A DNA stretch of 64,000 nt from Cladorhizidae sp. MBARI D1340-BT2. Taxonomy: Eukaryota; Porifera; Demospongiae; Poecilosclerida; Cladorhizidae. Position numbers and translations under genes: made by a program. The stretch covers positions 21,043,559 to 21,107,558 of the forward strand of contig JAQNBH010000002.1 in NCBI GenBank assembly GCA_028752905.1. Direction: 5' to 3'. Below are positions 19,660 to 31,417 of the stretch, piece after piece; positions within the stretch are counted from its first letter, which is position 1; every line of letters starts with the position of its first letter. The notes under the pieces are model-generated. The model saw only the letters and a list, made by a program, of their open reading frames with translations. It searched no databases and was not told the DNA's origin.

Positions 19660-20232
19660 TAGCCTTCTGCCAAGAGACATGAAAATTAATTAAAGTTGAT
19701 CAAGACATGTAATCCTAGATTAAGATATACTGTAACTTACATACTATAATGATTTCATGAAGAAGGTTGGACACATAGAGCCAAGAGACATGTTCAAATA
19801 AACTGAAGTTGATCAAATCATGTCATCCTAGCCATAGAATACTGTAACTCACCTCCTATAAAGTAAGGACAGACAGAGATGAAGGACATGTTGAAACAAA
19901 TATATTGTTAAGTTCAGCTGTGTATCCCTAGAGTCCCTTCACATGGATGGATGTCGCAGTGACAGTGCACTTGAGCTTAATGGAAGCCAAGTGAGCATTC
20001 TGATCTCTGTGGGTATAGTAAATATTTTACAATCAATTCTTGGCTCAAGTATAAATGATCGCTAGTTACAGAGAAAAACGCCGACTTGTTTCCATACTAT
20101 ACCTGTTAGGTGACATTAAAATCACCTTCTCGAAATTTCGACTAGATGTTCTAGTCTTCATCAGGAATAATGTGATCATGTGAGCCCAGTAGCTACCTAT
20201 CCACCACGTGGCACCTAGCACGTGCAGCGGTT
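19660..20232. repeat. Conserved module with hammerhead-like core, unit 1
   Basis: The first ~240 bp (19,660-19,900) are two tandem, diverged ~112-bp repeats (CAAGAGACATG...AGTTGATCAA...). A ~320-bp segment follows with several small hairpins: GGTGACATTAAAATCACC, CGAAATTTCG and GACTAG-ATGTT-CTAGTC. On the minus strand, 20,164-20,136 reads CTGATGA, a 6-bp stem, then GAAA. Sister copies are at 25,590-26,158, 35,020-35,600, 39,415-39,990 and 62,948-63,525. Part of it also occurs alone at 53,623-53,838, so it is a dispersed repeat recruited into the unit. Confidence 0.85.
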
Positions 20233-20376
20233 GTAATTTTTTTAAAATAAATTAAATAAATTAAATAAATAAATGAAAATATAAATTAATATATAAATAA
20301 AATTAAATGAACAACAAATAAAAATGTACATACATAAATAAACAAATAAATAAAACAACAAATTCATATATAAAAT

Positions 20377-20922
<546 letters not shown>

Positions 20923-20926
<4 letters not shown>

Positions 20927-22076
20927 CCACAACGGTGACACCTCCATCTGTCTCCTTTGTCACGAAGTTTCCAAGTCATTGCGTGGTTGTTGCTGCAATA
21001 ACGGGGTTTGAGGAGTACCCCCTGCTATTGAAGGACATTGATGCTAGCAGCCTTATATGGGATAAGGTTTGAAAAGTTCAGAAAATTCTTTTTTGATCTA
21101 GACATTCAAAACACAGACCATTGGGGGAGAGAGAATAAGAATAACATTCGATTCATTCAAAACATTGGTGGCGGGGGAATAACAAACGAGTGCCATAATT
21201 ATTTATACAATTCCTTGATAATTATAAGTAGTTTTCCCGACCTTCCAGACCGTTTCCAGCCATATCCGCCCCATTTGGCTATATACCCAACCCACAATGA
21301 ACCATCCAAATGAGAGAGTTATGGGGCTGGTCCTTTTCTCTAGTGATGAACATCAGATGCTACTACGTGAGGCCCTTGACGTCAATGGTGCTCACCAACG
21401 GCAAAAGCGTACCTTAGCACGACTGACCACAGGATTAATACTGGACTACTATGGTTGTTAGTTGGGAAAGAATAGTTTAGTGCACAGCATCTATAATTAA
21501 AATGTCAACATGGATGTGCAAGTGATGATGAGGCTTTAAATACGCATCAATCTCACTGGTTGTAAGAAATAAGATAAATAATGGGGAAAAAAGTACTCAT
21601 ATCATATTACGAGCAGTGAGCATTATATTTTGTTCGCAACTTTAAAGCTTCATTTAGAAACCTGTAAATCGTGTAATAAAATTAACATTACTGTATTGAT
21701 TCTACTTATTAGTAATTGAAGTTGAAATGTATTATATCACATTGACACTGAATAGTGTTGTAACCATATAGCTAATAATATGTTACTTTTTATACCTTTA
21801 GCTAAGCACTTGTCACAAGTGCCAGAAGATGCAGATGATCAAGACGATTGCACAACCACAAGTGACCTCACAGATAACATTAAAGTTTTGAGCAGGTAAC
21901 TAAATTACTGTGACGAAGTGTACTGAGCAATGATGTGCAAATGATAGAAAAGATGCCCATTGGAAATCCGTTAGGCCCAACTGGGGAAATATATGATAGC
22001 TAGACATTGTCATAACAATATATATATATATATATATACAAGTAATAAGTAACCAAACTTAAAATGACAGGTAGAC
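20923..22076 (+). other. Unique segment of unit 1 with exon-like ORFs
   Basis: Non-repetitive ~1.15 kb kept in all four units. It contains a 91-codon ORF (21,038-21,313). A second open stretch (ATG at 21,321) runs to a possible donor (GGTT|GTTAGT, 21,456/21,457). About 345 bp on, a possible exon of 94 nt (21,802-21,895) is bounded by a good acceptor (TTTATACCTTTAG) and donor (AGCAG|GTAACT). Joining the two keeps the frame. The predicted peptides (one with E-D-A-D-D-Q-D-D-C) match nothing I know. A (TA)n run lies at 22,018-22,036. It may be a captured host gene fragment. Confidence 0.5.
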
Positions 22077-22460
22077 TTGGCTTTGATATTGTGCTGTCAT
22101 AGCATCACTCCATTACTGCCTCTACACAACCACAAGTGACCTCACAAATAATTATAAACTTCAGCAATAATATATTCTTGGACTATATTATTACCTCCAC
22201 AACCACAAGGGACGTCACAAATATGATAAAATCCAGATTACTCTAACATAAGGTAAGAAGAGATTTATTGCTTAGTTTTGCATGAAAATGTGCTGCTATA
22301 TAGCATCAGTTATTTATCACAATTTTGCTGTCCCTTCTGGAGGCAGTAATGTAGGGATTGTTATCCAAGAATAGATTATTGTTGAAGTTTATGAGGTCCC
22401 TTGTGGTAGTGTGGAGGCAGTAATGGAGTGATTGTTATGACAGCACAATATCAAAGCCAA
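22077..22460. mobile_element. 384-bp foldback MITE, unit 1
   Basis: Ends are inverted (TTGGCTTTGATATTGTGCTG against CAGCACAATATCAAAGCCAA), and further paired blocks include CTCCATTACTGCCTC. There is no coding capacity. The right end forms the junction with the satellite block (CCCTTGCTACAA). Sister copies are at 28,053-31,407 (interrupted), 37,499-37,882 and 42,002-42,389. Confidence 0.85.
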
Positions 22461-22469
22461 CCCTTGCTA

Positions 22470-25400
22470 CAATTTGGAGGGGTTTTTTTAGCGTTTTGAG
22501 GAAAAACTGTCTGAATGCGCTCAATCTTGTCAAAATGGCACATAGCTTCCACTTCAGCATTATGGAACTGTTTTAACTCTTTAAATTATGGAAAACATCT
22601 TTTGGTGAGAAATCTCACCTTTTGAAACTCCAGTTGGGCCTTTTTGGTGGGTTTTTAGAAAAAAACTATCGAAAATCGCTCATTCACATCAAAATGGGCA
22701 CATTAGATTCTTTTCAACATTATAGAACTCTTTCTACTCTTTAAATGACTTTTATTGTGAAATGGAACAGTTTCTAATCTTTAAATGACAGAAAACGTCT
22801 TTTTATGAGAAATCTACCCTTTTTAAACCAAAGAAGCACTTAATTTTTACTCCATTTGGGACGTTTTTAAGAAAAACCGTCTGAAATCGCTCAATCTTAC
22901 ACTTTAACTTCCTTTTCAACATTATGGAACTGTTTCTACACTTTAAATGACAGAAAATGGAGAAATTTGCCGTTTAACCGAAATAAGGTTGGCAGTGAAA
23001 CTTGAAAGACCAGAAGCTATATAATTATGTATATGCCATGCGCGGCATTACAAGGCTACGAATTTGTTCCGGATTTAAATTTATTGAAAGAAGCCAAGAA
23101 AGCCACAATAGAGAGCGACGTTTTTGAGTGTTTTGAGGAAAAACTGTTTGCAATCCATAGTTCTGATCAAAATTGGCACAGTAGCTACCTTTTCAACATT
23201 ATGGAAGTCTTCTACTCTTTAAACGACAGAATGTCTTTAGGTCCACTTTTAACCGAAAGAAGCTCTATTTTGCTCCAATAGCGAGCGTTTTTAGGAAAAA
23301 CGGTCTGGAATCGCTCAATTTTGTCAAAATGGCAAATACGCTTCTTTTCAACATTGGAGAAATTTATACTGTTTAAATGACAGAAAACGTCTTTTGGTGA
23401 GAAATCTCACAAAAGAACCTTAATTTTACTCCATTTGGGACTTTCATGAGGGTTTTGAGGAAAAACTGTCTGGAATCGCTCAATCTTGTCCAAATGGGTA
23501 CATTTGTTTGCTTTTCAACATTATGGAACTGTTTCTACTGTTTAAACGACAGAAAAGGGCTTCACTTTTAACTGCTATATTTTGCTCCAATTTGTAGGGT
23601 TTTTTGCGTTTTGAGGAAAAATTGTCTGAAATGTCTCCCTCTCTTCAAAATGGCACAGCTTCCACTTCAACATTATGGAACTGTTTCTACTCTATAAATT
23701 ACTGAAAACATCTTTTGGTGAGAAATCTCCCCTTTGACGTTTTTTAAGGGTTTTTAGGGGGAAAATGTCTGGAATCGCTCATTCTCATCGAAATGTGCAC
23801 ACTAGCTTCCGTTTATACATTATGTGACTGTTTCCACTCTTTAAATGACAGAAAACATCTTTTGGTGAGAAATCTCCCCTTTGACGTTTTTGAAGGGTTT
23901 TGAGACGAAAAATGTCTGGAATCGCTCATTCTCATCGAAATGTGCACATTAGCTTCCTTTTATACATTATGTGACTGTTTCCACTCTTTAAATGACTGAA
24001 AATCTCACTCTTTTAACTGAAAGAAGCTCCAATTCGGATTTTTTGGGTGTTTTGAGGAAAATCCGTCAGAAATCAGTCACTCTTGTAAAAATGGGCCATT
24101 AGATTCTTTCAATATAGAACTCTTTCTACTCTTTAAACAACAGAAAATATCTTTTGTTGAGAAATCTTACGTTTTTAAAGGAAAGGAAAAAACCTCTATT
24201 TGGCTGCAATTGGGACGTTTTAGAGCATTTTGAGGAAAAACTGTCTGAAATCGATCTATCTTATGAAAATGGCACAATAGCTTCCCCTTCAACATTATGG
24301 AACTGTTTCTACTATTTAATTGACAGAAAACGTCTTTTGGTGAGAAATCTTCGCGGATTTGGGATGTTTTTAAGCGTTTTGAGGAAAAACTGTCTGAAAT
24401 CGCTCATTCTTGTCAAAAGGGCACACTAGCTTCCTTTTCATAATTATAGAACTGTTTCAACTCTTTAAATGACAGAAAACGTCTTTTGGTCCATTTTAAA
24501 CCTATTGGGAGTGTTTTTTTGAGTGTTTTGTGGAAAAATTGTCTGAAATTGCTCATTCTTTTAAAAATGGGAACGTTAGCTTCCTTTTCAACATTATGGA
24601 ACTGTTTCTACTCATTAAACGACAGAAAATGTATTTTATTCACTTTTTAAGGGTGTGGGTCAAGTCTAGTGTGTGGGTCAAGTCTAGTTTGCGGGTCAAG
24701 TCTAGTGTGTGGGTCAAGTCTAGTGTGTGGGTCAAGTCTAGTGTGTGGGTCAAGTCTAGTGTGTGGGTCAAGTCTAGTGTGTGGGTCAAGTCTAGTGTGT
24801 GGGTCAAGAAAGAAACTATTTTGCTCCAGGGACGTTTTTGAGCGTTTTGCGAAAAAAATGTCCGAAACTGCTTAATCGTGTAAAATTGGCTTCCTTTTTA
24901 ACATTATGGAAGTGTTTCTACTCTTTAAATGACAGAAAACATCTTTTGGTGAGAAATCTCTCTTTTTTAATCGTTTATTTGGTTCCAATTTGGGTTTTTT
25001 GGTAGCATTTTGAGGAAAAACTGTCTGTAATCATTTATTCTTGTCAAAATGAGAACATTAGCTTCTTTTTCAACATTATGGAACCGATCTGCTCTTTAAA
25101 TGACAGTATATGTCTTTTGGTGAGAAATCTTCAGTTTTTAATTGGGACGTTTTAGAGGGTTTCGAGGAAAAACTGACTGAAATAGATCAATTTTGTCAAA
25201 ATTGCAAATTAGCACTATTTCTCTTTAAATGTCAGAAAAAGTCTGAAAGAAGCTGTATTTTACGATATTTTAAAGCGTTTTGAGTAAAAACGGTCTTAAA
25301 TCTTTGTCAAAATTGTGCACATCAGCTTTCTTTTCTACATTATATAACTGTTTCTACTCTTTATAGGACAGAAAACGTCTTTTGGTGAGAAATCTTCCAT

Positions 25401-25585
25401 TTTTAATGAAACAAGCTCTATTTTACTACTCCAATTGGGACTTTTTGAGCGTTTTAAGGAAAAACTGTCTGAAATCGCTCAATCTTGTCAAAATGGGTAC
25501 ATTAGCTTCCTTTTCAACATTATGGAGCTGTTTCTTCCTCCGCCCACTCGCAAAGCAGAACAAGAAATAAAGTTTTATATAATAA
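22470..25585. repeat. ~178-bp satellite block 2
   Basis: About 3.1 kb of diverged monomers. A 110-bp non-satellite patch (22,990-23,110; TTGGCAGTGAAACTTGAAAG...) interrupts it. The same patch occurs at 38,410-38,535 but not in blocks 3 or 5. Monomer order is colinear with 60,120-62,945. Confidence 0.9.
24651..24810. repeat. 18-bp minisatellite, copy 2 (9 units)
   Basis: Same unit, same count and same third-unit variant as 18,751-18,910. Confidence 0.95.
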
Positions 25586-25589
25586 TATG

Positions 25590-26158
25590 TAGCCTTCTGC
25601 CAAGACATGAAAATTAATTAAAGTTGATCAAGACATGTAATCCTAGATTAAGATATACTGTAACTTACATACTATGATGATTTCATGAAGAAGGTTGGAC
25701 ACATAGAGCCAAGAGACATGTTCAAATAAACTGAAGTTGATCAAATCATGTCATCCTAGCCATAGAATACTGTAACTCACCTCCTATAAAGTAAAGATGA
25801 AGGACATGTTGAAACAAATATATTGTTAAGTTCAGCTGTGTATCCCTAGAGTCCCTTCACATGGATGGATGTCGCAGTGACAGTGCACTTGAGCTTAATG
25901 GAAGCCAAGTGAGCATTCTGATCGCTGTGGGTATAGTAAATATTTTACAATCAATTCTTGGCTCAAGTATAAATGATCGCTAGTTACAGAGAAAAACGCT
26001 GACTTGTTGCCATACTATACCTGTTAGGTGACATTAAAATCACCTTCCCGAAATTTCGTCTAGATGTTCTAGTCTTCATCAGGAATAATGTGATCATGTG
26101 AGCCCAGTAGCTACCTATCCACCACGTGGCACCTAGCACGTGCAGCGGTTGTAAATTT
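25590..26158. repeat. Hammerhead-like module, unit 2
   Basis: Second copy of the module at 19,660. The core on the minus strand runs 26,082-26,054. One stem base differs (GTCTAG instead of GACTAG), which weakens the stem II helix. Downstream, a ~147-bp insertion present only in this unit (about 26,250-26,397, starting CAGGGTTGGGGACGAG) interrupts the AT-rich run. Confidence 0.85.
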
Positions 26159-26442
26159 TTTAAAATAAATAAAATAAATAAAATAAATAAATGAAAATAA
26201 AAATTAATATATAAATAAAATTAAATGAACAACAAATAAAAATGTACATCAGGGTTGGGGACGAGCCATTTCTCTAGTCATCGCATGAACTTTTAAACTT
26301 TTAAACTTGAGGTATGGCATGTTGTTCTCTGTCATACAACAGTTTTTAGGCATACTATTATATGTAATTTCTATTCTACTATATCAACTATATCATACAT
26401 AAATAAACAAATAAATAAAACAACAAATACATATATAAAATA

Positions 26443-28052
<1,610 letters not shown>

Positions 28053-28639
28053 TTGGCTTTGATATTGTGCTGTTATAGCAATCACTCCATTACTGCCTCC
28101 ACACAACCACAAGTGACCTCACAAATAATTATAAACTTCAGCAATAATAATATATTCTTGGACTATATTACTGCCTCCACAACCACAAGGGACGTCACAA
28201 ATATGATAAAATCCAGATTACTCTAACAGGTATGAAGAGATTTATAGCTTAGTTTTGCATGAAAATGTGCTGCATATGTGACAGGCTCTGGGAAAAGGGC
28301 CCACTTCGCGCAGATATTGAAATTGAGATACAACCTAAAACAATGCCTAGGCCAAAATTTTATAAAATCCATTTTAATAGCTTATAAGTATCTATTATCT
28401 TTTAGCTCACTTTCTGTGAAGTTTGATGACCTAAAAGCGTCTGCTTCTTGCCGAGCGTAGCCTTAGAAAACTCTGACTCAATTCTTCTCTACGCGTAACC
28501 GAGATTGAAGTTTAACTGCCGGCGGAAGAATACTACGTGCACACGGAAGTATGGGAGTTACCCGCGTGCCTTTATAACTCGTTACCACAGTAACAACAGC
28601 TGCAGAATGACTTTTCAAACTAGTGCTGCTAGAGCTGTG

Positions 28640-30121
28640 AATGGTTTGCTTCACTTTGTGAGAAAGACCAACAACCCTTGCTGGATATCTTACAAGACTA
28701 CTTCAACACTCCTTTTGAAGGAGAAATGGACAGTGATGATGTGACTGGAGCAGCAAATCATGGTAAGTTTAGTGAAGACATAGGTGTCGATAGCCAAAAA
28801 AAAAATATCATCTACTGAATAGCTGAATAGCAAAATATACACTGTATTGACAAAAATTTGTATTTAGGAGTAATGTGGAGTAATGTGTTGGAATTATAGT
28901 ACATCTGTGTGCATACTATTTACAGAGACAGAACTTTTGTGCAATAGCAGAGTGGTAGAGGTTGGCGAGATGGGTGTGGAGGAGGAGATCAGTGAGGATG
29001 AAGAAATTAAGAAATTGAGGAGGAAGATTTGGACCGTGATGAGCAAGTGAGTGAAGCCCTGGAGAATCTTCACATGATTGATGGCATCGAACCAACTCTT
29101 TCCGACATCGAGGAAAATAAGCAAGTTGGAGATTTCTTGGATGCTGGATGTGGTTGTCGTCTTCGTGATGGGGGAAGTTTCTCTCTCCCATTTTCCTTGA
29201 CAGCATGTCTTTGATTTCGCTCACACTGCAATTCCCAGACACACAATGAGTTGGACATCTTGCTTGGGCAGCTCATGGCTACCTCAAATTCGATGGAGAT
29301 GGTTCGGCATTCACTGTTGAGTCGACAGAAAAAGTACACAAAATATTACCATCAGGGGCAACCAGTGTGTCCTTCCATGTTGCATTACCTTCACACTGTT
29401 GGCGAGAAACGAATGAAGAACTTGGTGACACACTTCAAGGACAATGGGCTTGCACCACGTGTCCATGGAAACACCAGGCTTCTTCCTCACAATGCCCTTG
29501 CATTTGCTTAGGTAGAGTTTATTGTCAGATTCTTACTAAACTCTGCTGATCAGAATGGCCTGCTCCTTCCTGGTCGCATACCAGGTTATAGCAGATCTGA
29601 CATCAAGCTGCTACCTTCTAGCGTGTCCAAGAGAGGGATCCGGAGGGTGTATTGTGAAGCTGCTAACTCCACACCCTGTGCATGTCCTGCTGCATACTCC
29701 ACCTTCAATAAGCTCTGGCAGTCACTGCTTCCATCCATTATTATTATGAAACCTATGTCTGACTTGTGCTGGCAATGCCAACAGAACAGTACAGCTATCC
29801 TCCGAGCTGCTAACTGTCCTGATGTGGAGAAATGTGCTACTATAAAAGCAGCAGAAGAGCACCTTCAAATTGTGCAGCTGGAAAGGTCGTTCTACAAAAC
29901 CACCTGTGACGAGTGCTGGCGAGAAGTCCGGGAGTACTTCACCTGAAGATGAGAAGGATAGTACCTGTCCTTTGCCAGCTGTCCCCAAGCCTTCCAGCAC
30001 TCCCTCCTCACCAACTGGTAATCAGAATAAAGAGGATTATCTTCCCTCTGCCAAGAAACGCACTTGTATGATCTGCAGAAAGGAGGGACATAACAGTAGA
30101 TCAGCAACAATAAGTCTTTAA
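28640..30121 (+). pseudogene. Transposase-like multi-exon gene, broken
   Basis: A likely exon ends at a strong donor (AATCATG|GTAAGT, near 28,762). The next begins after TTTACAG (28,924) in matching phase and is acidic (E-E-E-I-S-E-D-E-E). After a frameshift near 29,020, one frame runs to 29,946 with two in-frame stops (29,212 and 29,512). It includes C-G-C...F-S-L-P-F, H-N-E-L-D-I-L-L-G, R-V-H-G-N...L-P-H-N-A-L-A-F, L-P-G-R-I-P-G-Y, and M-S-D-L-C-W-Q-C-Q-Q-N. A C-terminal piece in another frame has C-M-I-C-R-K-E-G-H-N, a knuckle missing its last Cys. I recall related uncharacterised proteins in cnidarians. The TIRs support a transposase role; no catalytic triad is assigned. Confidence 0.65.
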
Positions 30122-30239
30122 CCAATGTTGTTGTAACACTGTATAATAATTATTATTCTTGTCCTACTTTTTATCTAATAATAGTTTGTTCTAACGACAA
30201 CAAAAGAGAGAAAACTGGGTTAGGACAAGTAGCCGGCTT

Positions 30240-30800
30240 ACTGCTGACCTGAAACTAAGTTTAATAAACACTAACTGTAGGCTAGAAACAAGTTAACTAT
30301 GGGCTAGAAACTAAACACTAACTATAGGCTAAATAAATAAAGGTTAACTGTGGGCTAGAAAACAAGTTAAACAAAGGCTACCTGTGAACAAAGGCTAACT
30401 GTGGGCTAGAAAACAAGTTAAATAAAGGCTAACTGTGGGCTAGAAAACAAGTTAAATAAAGGCTAACTGTGGGCTAGAAAACAAGTTAAACAAAGGCTAA
30501 CTGTGGGTTAGAAAAGAAGTTCAATAAAGGCTAACTGTGGGCTAGAAAACAAGTTAAATAAAGGCTAACTGTGGGCTAGAAAACAAGTTAAATAAAGGCT
30601 AACTATGGGCTAGAAAACAGGTTAAATAAAGGCTAACTGTGGGCTAGAAAACGAGTTAAACAAAGGCTACCTGTGAACAAAGGCTAACTGTAGGATAGAA
30701 AGCAAGTTAAACAAAGGCTAACTGTGGGCTTCTTAGAAAACAAGTTAAACAAAGGCCAACTGTGAGCTAGAGAACAAGTTAAACAAAAAAGTTACAGTTG
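30240..30800. repeat. ~34-bp minisatellite inside the 2,967-bp transposon
   Basis: About 15 imperfect copies of GGCTAACTGTGGGCTAGAAA plus ACAAGTTAAATAAA. Subterminal minisatellites are common in large DNA transposons. Confidence 0.9.
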
Positions 30801-31417
30801 GTGGGCTAGTACTATCTCTCACCTGCTTTTCCTCCCAAGAATAGCTGCTTGATTCTTGGAGGCACGAAGTTTTGGGGGGGTCTAGTGGTGTTCTAAGTCC
30901 TTGGCTGCGCCGTGGAAGCGAAGAAAAGCTCCTTCAAGAAGTGTGTGACTTCTCCACGAACTATGAAGGGCGTATCTTGTAGAATCACGTGCTACCTCAA
31001 AACGCGTAACGCGGAAGATTACGGAAATAGAAAATTTCCCCGTAAGTAAACATTGAAAGACCGTTTTCATGGAATTATGGCCTTGTACTTAGCTGTGTTA
31101 GATCGGTCGTAGCTCAGCAAACCAACTAGCTATGGTGACGCTTCTTAGACCATTTTGAAGGTAATAAGGTGTGCTATATCTTAGTACCAATAACTCAAAT
31201 TTTATATCTTGCGCGAAGTGGGCCCTTTTCGCAGAGCCTGTCACATATAGCATCAGTTATTTATCACAATTTTGCTGTCCGTTCTGGAGGCAGTAATGTA
31301 GGGATTGTTATCCAAGAATAGATTATTGCTGAAGTTTATGAGGTCCCTTGTGGTAGTGTGGAGGCAGTAATGGAGTGATTGTTATGACAGCACAATATCA
31401 AAGCCAACCCTTGCTAC

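Larger units (their letters stand above)
28278..31244 (+). mobile_element. 2,967-bp TIR DNA transposon, unassigned superfamily
   Basis: Termini are about 35-bp inverted repeats with one mismatch (GTGACAGGCTCTGGGAAAAG left, ending GGGCCCACTTCGCGC; right end is the reverse complement). ATAT flanks both sides; the sister units show the uninserted site TGCTATATAGC, so the duplication is 4 bp (5 if one T was lost). Inside are a multi-exon transposase-like gene (28,640-30,121) and a 34-bp minisatellite. The superfamily is not recognised; 4-bp duplications are known for Sola and Academ among others. Confidence 0.88.
28053..31407. mobile_element. Foldback MITE of unit 2, split by a TIR transposon
   Basis: The left part is 28,053-28,277 and the right part 31,245-31,407. 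Together they match the 384-bp MITE of the other units. The break lies in the loop region (GTGCTGCTATATAGCAT in the empty sister copies). Confidence 0.85.

Noticed and set aside
20136..20164. Confident call of an active hammerhead ribozyme
   Set aside because: The core has an extra A, one unit has TAAA for GAAA, and I could not find a convincing stem I; kept only as a motif-level finding.
24154..24429. Repeated 91- to 103-codon ORFs in the satellite (24,154; 32,831; 33,618; 58,466)
   Set aside because: They follow the ~178-bp monomer and recur only because the DNA repeats; no protein signature or start context.
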